Source: Sarcocystis neurona (taxonomy: Eukaryota; Apicomplexa; Conoidasida; Eucoccidiorida; Sarcocystidae). From it: a DNA stretch of 64,000 bases. The first letter of the stretch is position 1. The number at the start of each line of letters is the position of its first letter. The notes under the pieces are model-generated. The model had not been told where the DNA came from, made no database searches, and was given only the letters and a program-made list of their open reading frames with translations. Below are positions 1 to 11,268 of the stretch, one piece after another. The stretch is from the NCBI GenBank assembly GCA_000727475.1, contig KL647289.1:2374798-2438797 (forward strand), given 5' to 3'. Position numbers and translations under genes: made by a program.

Positions 1-176
1 CTTTTGACGTGGTGCTTCAAATTGGTCGCTGACAAATGCTTCACAGGACGCGCTTCTGGGCTGGCTAAATCGGACAAGTGTAAAGTACGAGGAACTTTCC
101 GTGCCGCCGGCTAAACACTGCGTTCTTGCACGCCACTAGATCACCTGGACTTTACACACTACCGACTGCATGACAG

Positions 177-485
177 ATGGCCTCAAATTCCCTGCGTGTC
201 CTTCTACCCAAGAAGTGTCACGCCGGGTATCCGTTCACGTCAGCAGCTTTCAACGGAAAAGCGCAGCCGGAGTATGCGCAGCCGGTGTATGCTCAAGCAC
301 CGAATGGAAAGGTATCCCTCAAACACGAACGAATGGGAAGCTTTCCGCCTGCAAGAACAACGCCTGTGTTTGAGATGCGTGCCGGGACATACCCCACAAA
401 TGGCGGGTCTGGTTCCAACCTCAGGAAAGAAGATATGGGGGGGGAAACCGCGAAAAGCAACGTGTGCATTGCACCGGCCGCCTGA
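177..485 (+). CDS. possible small intronless gene, unidentified protein of 102 residues
   Basis: An open frame with a true ATG followed by GCC (good start context) encodes 102 residues and stops at a TGA. The protein is rich in Ala, Pro, Gly, Lys and Tyr and contains a short repeat around residues 31-41 (PEYAQPVYAQAP). There is no signal peptide or membrane segment, and I recognise no family. Low-complexity Pro/Tyr-rich small proteins of this kind are common among apicomplexan cortical proteins, but that is only an analogy. The opposite strand is also open for 222 codons across this stretch, so the strand is not certain. It could equally be one exon of a larger gene cut by the left window edge. 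Confidence 0.35.
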   Translation: MASNSLRVLLPKKCHAGYPFTSAAFNGKAQPEYAQPVYAQAPNGKVSLKHERMGSFPPARTTPVFEMRAGTYPTNGGSGSNLRKEDMGGETAKSNVCIAPAA

Positions 486-3035
486 CAGACGGGCACTTGC
501 GCTGCATATTTGATACCGCGTAGGTGCTCTAGCGCCGTACAACGGTTTAACAATTGTGTAACGTTTGACACGAAAAATATCGCCACGCGGGTGCTGACAC
601 CGAGGAAAGTAGATGTACGAGGGAAACCTGTAAACTTTGACTTCCGACTGTGTACAAGGGAGCCGACCTGGGTTCGGGTTGTGAATACTCTGAACTGTTA
701 ATCGATGCAAATAAAAGAGAGAGATCTCGCAAGTTACTCGGTCCACACGGGTCTCAAGTGGATGCAGTCTCACTGACTTCGTTTTTTCAGAAAGCTCCCT
801 GGAAGCTGTTAGCGGTTCGTCGTTTAGACATTTATTACGTGTCGGGCACCGTAACTGGCATCCGTCCAAAACTTTGAAACAGCGAGTTCTAGTTGACAAC
901 GCAGACAAAGCATCTTTTTCTGTCCTTCACTACACTTACTTGTCCTCCACTGTGCATAAGAGTCCTTCCAGGGAGTACAGAATATGCGACGGGTCTTTTA
1001 CTTACTGAGCCCTCGGTTGTGGAACGTAGTTGGCCAGACGCCTACGGCAATTAAAAGCACGCATTTCTGCGTAACATTTTCGACCCCCTTGCCTTAGTCT
1101 GCACCAATTGACAGGTAACGCTGTTTCTTCGAATTTTAATGCTCCTGCCTAAAAGGGAAAAAAACACAAGGTTGGAACTGCCCAAACGTACAATGCATTT
1201 TTGGCATGTGTAGCGTCGGTTCAGTGGCAAGCCGGTGTGGCTGCAGATAGCCAGGAACCACGGTGGCACGATTCAGAACCCCGCGATCACCTGTGTTGCT
1301 GCCCTTTCATTTGACTTATTTCGTCCTCCTTGAGATGTACGCGAACAACTGTAGAACGGACTTAACAAGGTGTACTTGTGCAAGGGCGTAACTTCCCGAG
1401 TCGGTGTGTTGTTGTGCTGTCTTTCTGCAGCAGTCTACGCTGCAATCGTTTCAGTCATCACGAGACATTTGGAAAACTGCAGATAGCTTCTGTGGGTCTC
1501 CAGCGTTCAAGGTGTAGAGCTGCTCAGTGCACTATATTACACGGGCGACACTTCGTCTTGTAGCGTTCAGGGCTGTTCACAGTTTACTCTTGCGGCATTT
1601 GAAGATATTACCTCAATGCTACAGTTCGAGCCCGACCGGCAGACGCTGGGTGGCACACTTCATACTCTAGAAAAGCTGTGCTAGCCTCTCTCGTACCCCT
1701 ACATCGTACCCGGTGCCAATTCTTAAATGGCAACGCGCGCATCACGGAAGCATTCTCCAGTACGTGTTTCTTTAGTAGCTCCAGCAAAGCAGCTCCCAGC
1801 TGAATGAACGCGGAACTTATAAGAGCACTGCACGAGACGCGCTTCGATAGCCTCAACACCAGTACAATTAAAATTGTGGAACACTATCCGCCTTGGGCCC
1901 TGTGTGCCAACTCTCCATACACAAGGGTCTATCGTTTTATCTCTTTTTCTGTAGCGTGCGCAGCTTGCTTTTCCAAGCGGAACCCTCGCTAAGCATGATT
2001 CCATTGCTCGCCATTGTACTGCTCGTAGTTGTGCGCCTGCTACGCTGGTCAGCGCCCAGCTTAGAGTCTTCAGAGCAGGCGTGTCCTCCCGCCGGCCCGT
2101 TACGCTGCTAGACTACATGAAAGAGCTGCAGGGTGTCCTGACACGGGGCTCTGATTCTCACCGACACAAAACCTGACCGTCTTCACTACGCATGCGAGTG
2201 CCGTTTATTTTTTTCATCAGTTTGCACGCTTGTTTGAGCGAATGTTTTGCGTTGGGACAGTTGGATGCACAAAAGCACAGGAGCGCACGTCTATAGTCCT
2301 GCTGGCGGCATCGAACTAGAGTCCTGCCATTATGTGTTACACAAACTGTTCCTGGTTACTGTACCTTCACTCCAAACGCCACCGATTCTGAAGCGGGCTT
2401 AAAAAGCGCCTACAAAATTCATGTTCTACGACAACTGTTTGGTTTCTGCGGCAACCCATTCTTGTGGCACGCCCACCACAGTGTCGTGTCCACGGTGCAA
2501 AGCGTCTTTCCTCGTAGCATGCGTCTTTAGAGCACCCCTGCCTGTACCAGTATACGCCTGTAGTATTCGCGTGGTTGCGTAACGAAACCAGTGGAGCTCT
2601 CGTGGAGGGATTGGAGGCGCGCCTCCGTGGCCAAAAACTCAAAGGTAACGGACGTCCATTCGTTTTGCAAAGAAACCATGTTATGCTCGGGAATCCCGAA
2701 AGGATACATATCTAACATGAAGGCTGGAGGTGAGTGTTGTCGCCTAGACATCAGCGGCAGCTTACAAAATTCCAGACATCTGTGTCGTGACCTCATACAC
2801 ACACCATGCAGTGCGACTGAACAATCCTTTTCTGGCTAAGCACACCTTCACGATGACGCTCAAATAACCATCTCCTTCGTAACTTAAATGTAGGTTTTAT
2901 GCGTCCGCATGTATCGTCGGCGATAGGGGATTCCCGAGGCTGTCAAAAATGTCCCCTTGAACGTCCTCTAAATGATTCCAAGAACGACCACGGGCGAAAA
3001 GGTCGCCAAAATCTGCTCCAAAAGAGGTGTATCAC
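486..3035. other. stretch without a convincing gene
   Basis: Only short open frames with Cys/Arg/Ser-rich, random-looking translations occur here. A minus-strand frame at about 2545-2729, read from a CTCACCTCCAG acceptor-like site, gives a natural-looking peptide (FMLDMYPFGIPEHNM...) and may be a downstream exon of the gene whose exon lies at 3036-3154, but the intron phase does not connect cleanly. Confidence 0.3.
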
Positions 3036-3154
3036 CCAGGGCCGTAAGTTCCGCAAGGTTTTTTCCAGTTCGTAATCGGGGCCGAGGTGATTGTGTAGCA
3101 GCTGGACAGTTGCTGCCTGCCGCATGAATCCTTGTAGACGTTGTGTTCGTCCTC
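3036..3154 (-). CDS. probable internal exon of an unidentified gene
   Basis: A minus-strand frame bounded by a pyrimidine-rich acceptor (TTTGCACTCTCAG) and a GTGATA donor encodes about 39 residues (core: QLLHNHLGPDYELEKTL). The composition, rich in Leu, Glu, Asn and Asp and poor in Cys, differs from the random open frames around it. It enters in phase 1 and leaves in phase 0. Neighbouring exons were not placed with confidence; candidates lie on both sides at about 2545-2729 and 3180-3500. I do not recognise the family. Confidence 0.35.
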
Positions 3155-5146
3155 CTGAGAGTGCAAAAGTGTCTTCACAGCTAGCTGATGTATTTGCCTA
3201 GGGCTCTCGAAAAGTGGCACAACGTAAACTTGTCGTGCCCGCAGGTCACAACGAACTCCATTTTCAGTGTGTTGAAATGTTTGACGCAACAGGGGAGTGA
3301 CCCTTTTTGCGACGCCACCGATGGTAACAGACGCATCTGCCACCCCTTCGTGCGCAAGAGGGTTACTGGAATTCTTTGCTTGACTGCTCTGTAACAGGTT
3401 TCACGGCGCCTGCCGTTGTAGGCAGTTGCGTTATTGGCGCTTCTGCTGGTCTCTTGATGTTTTGTCTTGGAATCTACGTCACCTCCGTGTGCTGGACACA
3501 TGTTTACGGAGGTTAGGATAAGCCCTTTGACTCCGTAGGACTCAATAATGTCATAAAACGTTGAACTCGTGCAGTGCGACCTTCTTGCGCATCCACTGGG
3601 TACGCGAAGATGTGTTTCAATTAGCGTACAGTCACGATATTTTGAAGTGTCGTCTGAGAACCGAAATCAGTGGACAATTTCACACGGATTCGTGTGACAC
3701 GACACGTGCTTGCAAACTGCTTGAGTGTAATTCTCGTGCGTAGTATCAGACAGCGTCGTACGGTGTGTGTTCTTCTTCTGCGCCTCAGCCACGCTGTTCA
3801 CCGGTGCACCGTGTACACTGCACCAAAGGATCGTCGGTCCAGTTGCAGTCGGTTTCGGGATCTTAACTCTTGGGTCTAGTGCATTCATCCTACAGCAAGG
3901 TTTCGTATATCCTCATGTAATTGCTGCGAGCCTTGCCGCCCTGCGAGGTAGAGGTCCCGCACTTGCCTGGAACATACACGACATTTGAGAAGGGAACTGG
4001 AGTTCTACGCGTCCACGTAAGCAGCGCTTTTTGACAAGCTGGCACGTTGCGGTGTCGCTAACTGGCACAATGCGCAGTACAGCGCCTCACAACGGCGAGC
4101 GACAGGTGTCGACCAAAGGCAACACAGAATACCAGAATGCTACACCACTTCGTGTGTACGATCACTATTGAATTAGGGCTGGAGGGTAGTGTAGTTTGTA
4201 GTTGTGGCACGCTTTGTGAGCCTGCGTTCTGGTTCATTCAAAGCATACGATGGAGTTGCGTAAATGCATCCACCGCGATACTTTTGCACCTGCGCTTGTT
4301 CCTAGAGAGAGCAGGCTCGGACTTTTTTGTTTCACGGGCGTTCAGGAAGGTTTAAACCCTTGTTGCTTATATCGTGTCAAGAAGCCAAAAGCACGACCAC
4401 GCTTTCTGTTCTGCTTCAGCGATGCGCGCCAGGCAAATGAATCCGAACACATAACGTCCGACGGCATAGAGCAAGGTGCGCTTCATATAATCGTGTGGTG
4501 GCACGACGACATTCCGTGTTCTATGTTGTAAACCCAGCTCTCGAAGTGCAGACTCTGTGAGTTACTTGGGCACCCTGAGCTCGTACTTGAGTTACGTCCA
4601 TGCGAGCAGCTTGTATTTGGCAGACGTAACAGTGTGATCTCTGCGCAGAACCCCTGGGTTGTCTGGTGGAATGGAGTGTCTGCGCTTGTCGAAGTCAGCA
4701 CGGTCATTCCCGCTGATGTGCAGCATTGTATAATACCATGTGATTTCAGGCCTCCCGTCCACGTGCGACGCTACTCTTGTTATGTTAATCTGAATCCAAA
4801 GTATGCAGAAGTCAGCTTTATTCTACACCCTTTCAACACTCCCTCCATGGGAAAGCCACGAGGGTCCACGATTTCACCTCGTATGGTTTTATGCCAGCGC
4901 TCCGACGGTTCACTGACGCACCTCTGAACAGCGCGCCGTCAGAAGGGATCGAGGGACACCTTTCGCAGTATGCTTCGTAGACCCCGAGGCCAGAAGAGTC
5001 GTGCGTTCAGAGAGTACGGCATGTCCCTTTCATATAACGGTGAGCACCTCAAACATACGCACCCGACGGACAAAGGGCCGCTCCCCTTCGGAACTGGCAC
5101 CAAGCCAACTCATTTTCAGTGTTTATTTGATCGCCTTCGCTTCCAG

Positions 5147-5253
5147 CTGTGGTCATTGGCGGTACCAGGTTCGACGAAAGGTGGAATGGTCCACCTTCGG
5201 GGGTGGCGCACTTTGATCCTTTCGGAGGCACAACGGAAGAGTCTACACCTTAA
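5147..5253 (+). CDS. probable last exon of an unidentified plus-strand gene
   Basis: After a CTTCGCTTCCAG acceptor, a phase-1 frame runs to a TAA and reads as a natural C-terminus (VVIGGTRFDERWNGPP, then SGVAHFDPFGG, ending TTEESTP). Glycine, acidic residues and phenylalanine dominate, and no cysteine is present, unlike spurious frames nearby. Upstream candidate exons exist at 4634-4927 and 4970-5110 on the same strand but could not be joined. No family is recognised. Confidence 0.35.
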
Positions 5254-5805
5254 TTACCAGCCACTGACGATTCTCGCGGAGCGCTGAAGTGCACAGGCAC
5301 GTGGTGTTTGAACACAACACTTTTAATGCTTGAATCATCAGGCATCGATCTGCAGTCCAGGCTGCACTATACTGCCAGATGCTGCATGCCCTTGCGCGAC
5401 AACTGCTGTGAAAGCCTGTTCCTTGACCAGTTCTATTACTGGGGGAGGGCGTCTCATACGAAACGGCTTACGCGACTATTATTTCTCCCACTCCGAAGGC
5501 GAACCCTCTAGTGAAGAGCAGAACTACTCTCACAGCACAACAAAGAAAGCCCTGGTAGCGACCGTTTGAAGCAAAACAGCACAAGAAGGGGACCGCTGGA
5601 ACCACGCACTCGGAACATAACAGGACAGGAAGGGAGTCCTGGCAGCAAGCAACGGAGACATAACATGTAAAAAGTGAGAGTTTCACCATCTCGGGGCTGC
5701 GTTGAAAGTATTTTCTGACAAAAAGGTCAGAAAAACTGTGCTTCTAACTCGGTTTCAGCTGCGCCCGGACGCGCAAGATCGAGAACGACAACCCGTCCCT
5801 TGTAC

Positions 5806-6642
5806 CTCACTGGGTGCAAGTATCTGCAACAAGCAACGCACTAAGGTAGAACCGAGTTGCAGGGCATAATCGGTGCCCTTGGGACATAGAAGCTTGACCA
5901 TTTGCAACCTGGAACCGTGCCGCCCAAAGTCTGCCACTACCCTATCGCGAACTGAAGGCACGGCGTGTGCTTTTGAATGAAAGCTCTCCTTTTTTACATG
6001 AACACTGCAATTCGGACTGTCTGGCGTTGTGCCGGGCGGATGAGTCGAGTGGAAGCGGTTAAATATTGAGTTACCGGTGGGGCAATGTCATCTTGCAGGG
6101 TGTATTCAGTGAGGGCTACCGCAGAAAAACTGGATCGTCTACGCAAGATAGCGCGGCAGGCTTACCTTTGTTATCACGAAGCTGTGACGACTGCCTCAAC
6201 GTAAGTATTACACATCGTACCCGACACTTCCAGACCGAGGACACCTCTAGTGATCTGGGTCATCATGGCCCCAGTTCTACGGAGCGGCTGAAGCAGTACG
6301 CATCTAGCGGCTTCCATCATGGAAAGAAGCGCGGTCTAGTCCGCCGGCTGAAAAAGGGAAAATCGACCTTGTTCTGAACTGTTCTATGCATTCACGCACA
6401 ACAATACCTTGTAGAAAGTGGCCACCAAGGACAACTACTACTATATCGTTGGCCTCGACTAGATCCGTATCGCTGATACTACTCTTGAATGAGGGCGACA
6501 GCAAGTGGAAGTATGCGCCGATGGGAAGGAGCCCCAAAATTTCCGTGTGAATGAATCGAAAGCTGTTGGAGTCCCTTGGCGTATTTGTATCAAAACAACC
6601 CTGGGTGCCTTCGTCTCCTGCGTCAGATCGATCTAATTCCAT
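5806..6642 (-). CDS. unidentified gene, two phase-compatible exons
   Basis: Exon 1 (6642-6408) opens with an ATG and encodes an acidic N-terminus (MELDRSDAGDEGTQG) followed by hydrophobic and helical stretches (TEILGLLPIGAYFHLL; LVEANDIVVVVLGGHFL). It ends at a GTATTG donor in phase 1. Exon 2 (5951-5806) starts after CCGTGCCTTCAG in phase 1 and encodes VADFGRHGSRLQMVKLL and YALQLGSTLVRCLLQILAP before a GTACAA donor in phase 0. The amphipathic Leu/Val-rich pattern resembles helical-repeat (HEAT/ARM-like) proteins; that is inference from pattern only. Further exons downstream were not found. Confidence 0.4.
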
Positions 6643-8519
6643 CACACAACCGTGTGTGGAAGTGTATACGGCTGGGGCTCAAACGAGAGAACACGGACAG
6701 CTGGTACGCTGGTGGTGAAAGTCCAAGCCTGGTAGGTTCTAGTGGTTGGCGAGGCAAGCTCTGGCGACTGTGGAGTAGTACGTGATTGGTGTTTTTGATG
6801 GTTTACTAACCTTTGAAAAGTGTGAATACGTTACTACGACAGAGAGCAAAGCAAGATGCGTTTCTTTTGCACGATTCGAAAGTTTCGAGTACAATGCAGT
6901 AACCAGTACGTACAAACGTCATCGCTCACTTGCCATGTGACGGCTACTGAAGTCCAGGAAGACACCCTTATCAAGCAAGTGGTTTTTCGGCGTTGTACGT
7001 CTTGCTAGCTTTCGGCCTTATTTGGCATGAGGTGAGCACACTACGCACTGTTCAGCGAAAGGCGAAGCCAGTGTTGTCCCAGCAGAAATTTTGAGACGGA
7101 CTGCGGTACGTGAGTGCGCTAACATAGAGCAATACGGATCAACACGTATACAGGCTTCGAAAGTGCCGACTCAACCCTGCTTCGCTTTTCGAACATCCTT
7201 TATTGCGGGCTCTGTCTTCTACGGGAAGTAGGGTGCTGGCCTGGAGTTTTGGTACGTCAAACGAACGTCCAGTGGCCAGAGTGCTGATTCGGTCTCGCTC
7301 GTATGTGTTAACCCTTACAACACGTTGCGGAGCTACGCGAGGATAAGTGCACAATTTATCTATCAGTGAATGTGGCTGCGAGAGGCAAGACGGATTTCCT
7401 GCTATCGTAGAGGAAGCACGACCACATCTGGCCGGTGGCTCACGGTACTCAATAGTGTACGTCGATTGTGTTCTGGCACTGAGAAAAGCAGGTCACAACA
7501 CGCGTAACCGGGCAGGAAACAGCACTCTTGGGGGCACAACAAATGCTTTCCGGTAAACGCGAAGAGACTGACGGGTGTGCTGTGTTGAGCAGGTCCATGC
7601 TTGGATACTTTTTTTTACCGCGATGTACCCAGTGGCAGTCGGCCACGCCGGCACAGAGGCAAAGGAGTCCTGTTAGGCGTCTTTTTCGACGTCGGACAGG
7701 CATTGTTTGAGACAGCAACGTGCCGTGGTACGTGTCAAAGTGACCTGCAAGCGTGTGCACTAAACTATGTAACATATGTTCCCATGCACTTGCCTGAAGA
7801 AGCTGACAGACTGAAGAAGCAGACAGTGAAAGGATACGCCGCATCGTCCTGCTCAATGGATGCGATGAGGGGCTGTATGCTGTTACCACAGCGCAGTGTG
7901 TCACGTCTAATGGTTGCACTGATGCACGTCGTCGTCGGTGAAAGCGAACTGATAGGACAGCAGAAACGATCAGCTAGTGACAGGTAGAAGAAGCACGAAA
8001 CTGAACTGCTCACAAGTCTCCGTGCCTTAATGAGGTGATTTCGATGTGCAGCACGTGCACTGGAGTTAAATTTCTGCCGCTTGTGTGTACTCTACGGTTG
8101 CAATTGGTCAACCCGAGAAGCGACCACAATGCTACTAATGAAAATGCAGATAACTTTAGAGTGTGCAGGTGTGATGAAGAGATTCACTGTTGGGACAGCC
8201 CCCACGAAAAACGGCACAAGGGACATGTGCAGAGGCAGTCCCAACTCTACGTACGACCGCTGCTTCAAGTTCAATGTCAGATAACACTGACTGAGAATCC
8301 CCGTCGCCTTCTTGCACAGACAATGTCGAAAAAGTGTTCAGCGGCTGTCACTCGAGTGGACGGCAGACGGTCAGTAGTCACTCACTGTCACGCGAGGTCG
8401 CAAGCAGCACACATGCCTGCTATGTGGGCGAGAGAAATTACGAACAACTGTGGATCTCAACGCCTGTTCAGATGTAGAGCTGAAATTGTGCATTCAGGAG
8501 GTACGGCTGACATGATCAG

Positions 8520-8782
8520 CCACTGGGAACGTGTTTAGCGCCACGCGTCAGTACGCTACACTTTCAAACAATCAGATCAGACAGGTTCTGAAGACTGGCT
8601 TACTCGAGTTCAAGTTAAGAGAGTATGCGTTATCTGCTGCGTACGCACACGAACTACGCGGAATGCCTGAAGCGGAACAGTATCTCTGTACTTTGAATAG
8701 CGGCCTCCTGCTTCTCAACAACCAACCATCCGTACGAAGTACGGTTCACTGCAAACTGCGGCAGTCGACAGAGGAAAATTGA
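8520..8782 (+). CDS. probable exon of an unidentified plus-strand gene
   Basis: A frame entered in phase 1 after a GACATGATCAG acceptor encodes a well-formed helical peptide (ATLSNNQIRQVLKTGL, then EFKLREYALSAAYAHEL and GMPEAEQYL) and runs to a TGA. A GTACTT within the frame could be a donor, so the C-terminal third may be intron. A second plus-strand frame at about 7630-7985, ending at a GTAGAA donor in phase 2, may be an earlier exon of the same gene. No family is recognised. Confidence 0.35.
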
Positions 8783-9239
8783 GTCGCGAACTGATTATCT
8801 GTAGCTCTTCCAATGAAGCAGGACCCGCATGCATTCTATGTTTCAGACTTGACCGGCAAGTAACTTACTTCACGTGGGCGAGACATGGCATACGCCAAAT
8901 TAGTGCTGCGGCACGTGCGGGCAAACATGTTTCATGCTGCAGCCTCAATCTAATCGCTTCTGCGGACCTGTAAGCGCCTCTGCTCATAAACAAGAGCGTT
9001 GTGTGATGATTCCGTCTTTCCCGGTATAGTTGATGCCTTCCTCGGCGGCTTTAGGTTGGTTGATATTGTGCACAGATAGAAAATGTGCTGCAACGAATGC
9101 TGGTAGTAATATCTGTTGACCAACAGGTGGCCGCCAAGATTGATTATGAAGGGTAGTTTTGTTTGACGTGCCCGCACCGCGGCTGTTCGTATGATGTCGA
9201 ATGCGCCCGTTCGACCCAGTGTGAGCACAGAACAAGATA

Positions 9240-11268
9240 TTGTTGGTAGAGCGCTAGGCAGGAACCGAGACCTGGAGGTCTTTCGGGAGCAGCAAATGTC
9301 TCTGTGTGTTCAACCATGTTGTCTCGAAAATCGGCTGACGCTATACATCAAAACGTAGCGTGTAAGTTATTGTCATGGCATGATGTCTCGAAGGCCGGTT
9401 TCAGGTATACCTTAACACGTAGTGTGTGGGTTATTGTCCGCGTGTGCGCTGTGTATCTTGTCCGTCACCCATAAGTACGTGTCCGCTTGTAGTCTATATT
9501 CCAGAATCGAGATGCTCTCACGTAACGCTGGTCATCAGTCTTTATACACATGCACATCAAAGCTCGAACTTCGCCTGTTGTGCACCTCTTTCAATAGTGT
9601 TTACACCGTGAGCTCGTTTTCAACTCCTGAGCAGCCTAGCAGTTGCCCTTCGTTTTCGAATCATTTACCCATGGTACACCCAGCCACGGAATTATGTGTG
9701 CAAGCGCTTTTGCAACGTTAAGTCTACCGAAGACCTTTCGAGCAGAGTTTGCATTCGAATTGGCACTCAAGCCTGCGGACTAACGTGAACCTGAAGAGAT
9801 AAAAAGACCACGCCAGTAAGTCAGAAACTGGGCAGGATGTGAACTTGACAACACATCATTTGAGATCCGCTGGGTGTATCTGAGAGCTTGCGTCTGGCAT
9901 TTAGCGAAAGACGACTGAGAGATCTCAGGGCTGTTCGCACATTGAATTGTCCCAATGTTGCGGCGCAGAGGCGATCTCGGGATCGCCTCTCCCTCCCGAA
10001 ATTGTGTGTGTCTTCACACATCGATTTCATCACACGTGCACTTCACGGCGGCGTCGCAGCACTTTTCACCAGCGCAAGCCGTGCTGGAGTGAATTCACTG
10101 GTTAAGTGGCACAGGTGACTCGCACTCCAAATTACGCCCACATTCAGTTAGAATGCAAACGGTACTCCTGCCTCTTTTCAGCCCTGCTTCCTAAGGACAA
10201 CGTAGGCTGTGACAGGGCTGAGGCACCTCGCGTACAACTGAAATAATGCTGGTCTTTCCTTCCTTATGTACTGGATTATGCGCAGCCTCCTCTGGGACAC
10301 AAGCGTGCACGTACGCAGGCTAATCATCCAGTTCAGGAGCAGTTTATCTCCTGTACCGTGCCGGTGGCGAACGTTAGTGCTTACTTTTGCTTACGCTTTG
10401 CGAATACAGTTGTCACACAGGCGCGAGCAAAACCGTTTTCCCCTCTATACTTGCTACCCAACATAGCTGAACGGGGCACAAAAATGTCAGCATGGCTGGC
10501 TCGGGAACACCCCTGCACCAGTTCTAGGCGAGTCGAAAACGAAAACCCTATTCAATAGACGCCTGGTTCCTCACTGACACGTCAACCCTAGCGACTCAGC
10601 GATCAACAGGCGTCCTACAGGCGAATAGTACAGGCTCACCGCGAGCGCTGATCCAGCATGACGGCGAGGGCAGACACCTTCAGAAGGCAGTGTGGCAGTG
10701 AGGCGCGAATTTTGTCGAGCGCCTCGTCTGGCCAGTAGCGAGACAACGTCGGGGAAAAGCGGGGCCACGCAAAAGTCGCCTTGCCACGACAAGTCCAAGG
10801 AGAAAGTTGGTCAGGCACGCTTATCTTTGCATTCACTTTAGTGCTGTAGCGTATATATTTTGCTGTGTTAAGAGGACACGACGGCTTTCCAAAACGTTGC
10901 ACTCCTGGCTTGCGGATATGCGAGTATTCGCGGTATAATGTGCTCGTTCGGTTGAGGGACTGTTAGCTATCGGAAACGCGCCATCGGACGAGAACGCTCG
11001 CACTCGCAAGCAGTTCCCCTGCAGAGGGTTCCGACCCGGTTGTCTTCTCCCGCTGCTCTAGGGCTTCAGTCTGTTCGCGAACAGACCGCAGCCCCTTGGT
11101 ACTAGGAGAAAAAAGCTTAGTATTTGGACGGTACCACGCAGTTCGCAGGAACACTGCCGCTCAACTGCTAAAACCAAGCACGGACGATCATCACCTTCCT
11201 TTGGAGCCTCCTGCAAGGATCACCACCATAGGCCATCCCTTTGCTTTCATTGAGAAGTGCGAGTAAAG
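9240..11268. other. intergenic region upstream of the BT1 transporter gene
   Basis: No open frame here has both natural composition and splice signals. The region precedes the ATG of the transporter gene and presumably contains its promoter, but I see no recognisable core promoter or repeat. Confidence 0.4.

Noticed and set aside
240..908. 222-codon minus-strand open frame
   Set aside because: Random-like Cys/Arg/His-rich translation with no splice signals or domain; partly the antisense of a better plus-strand frame.
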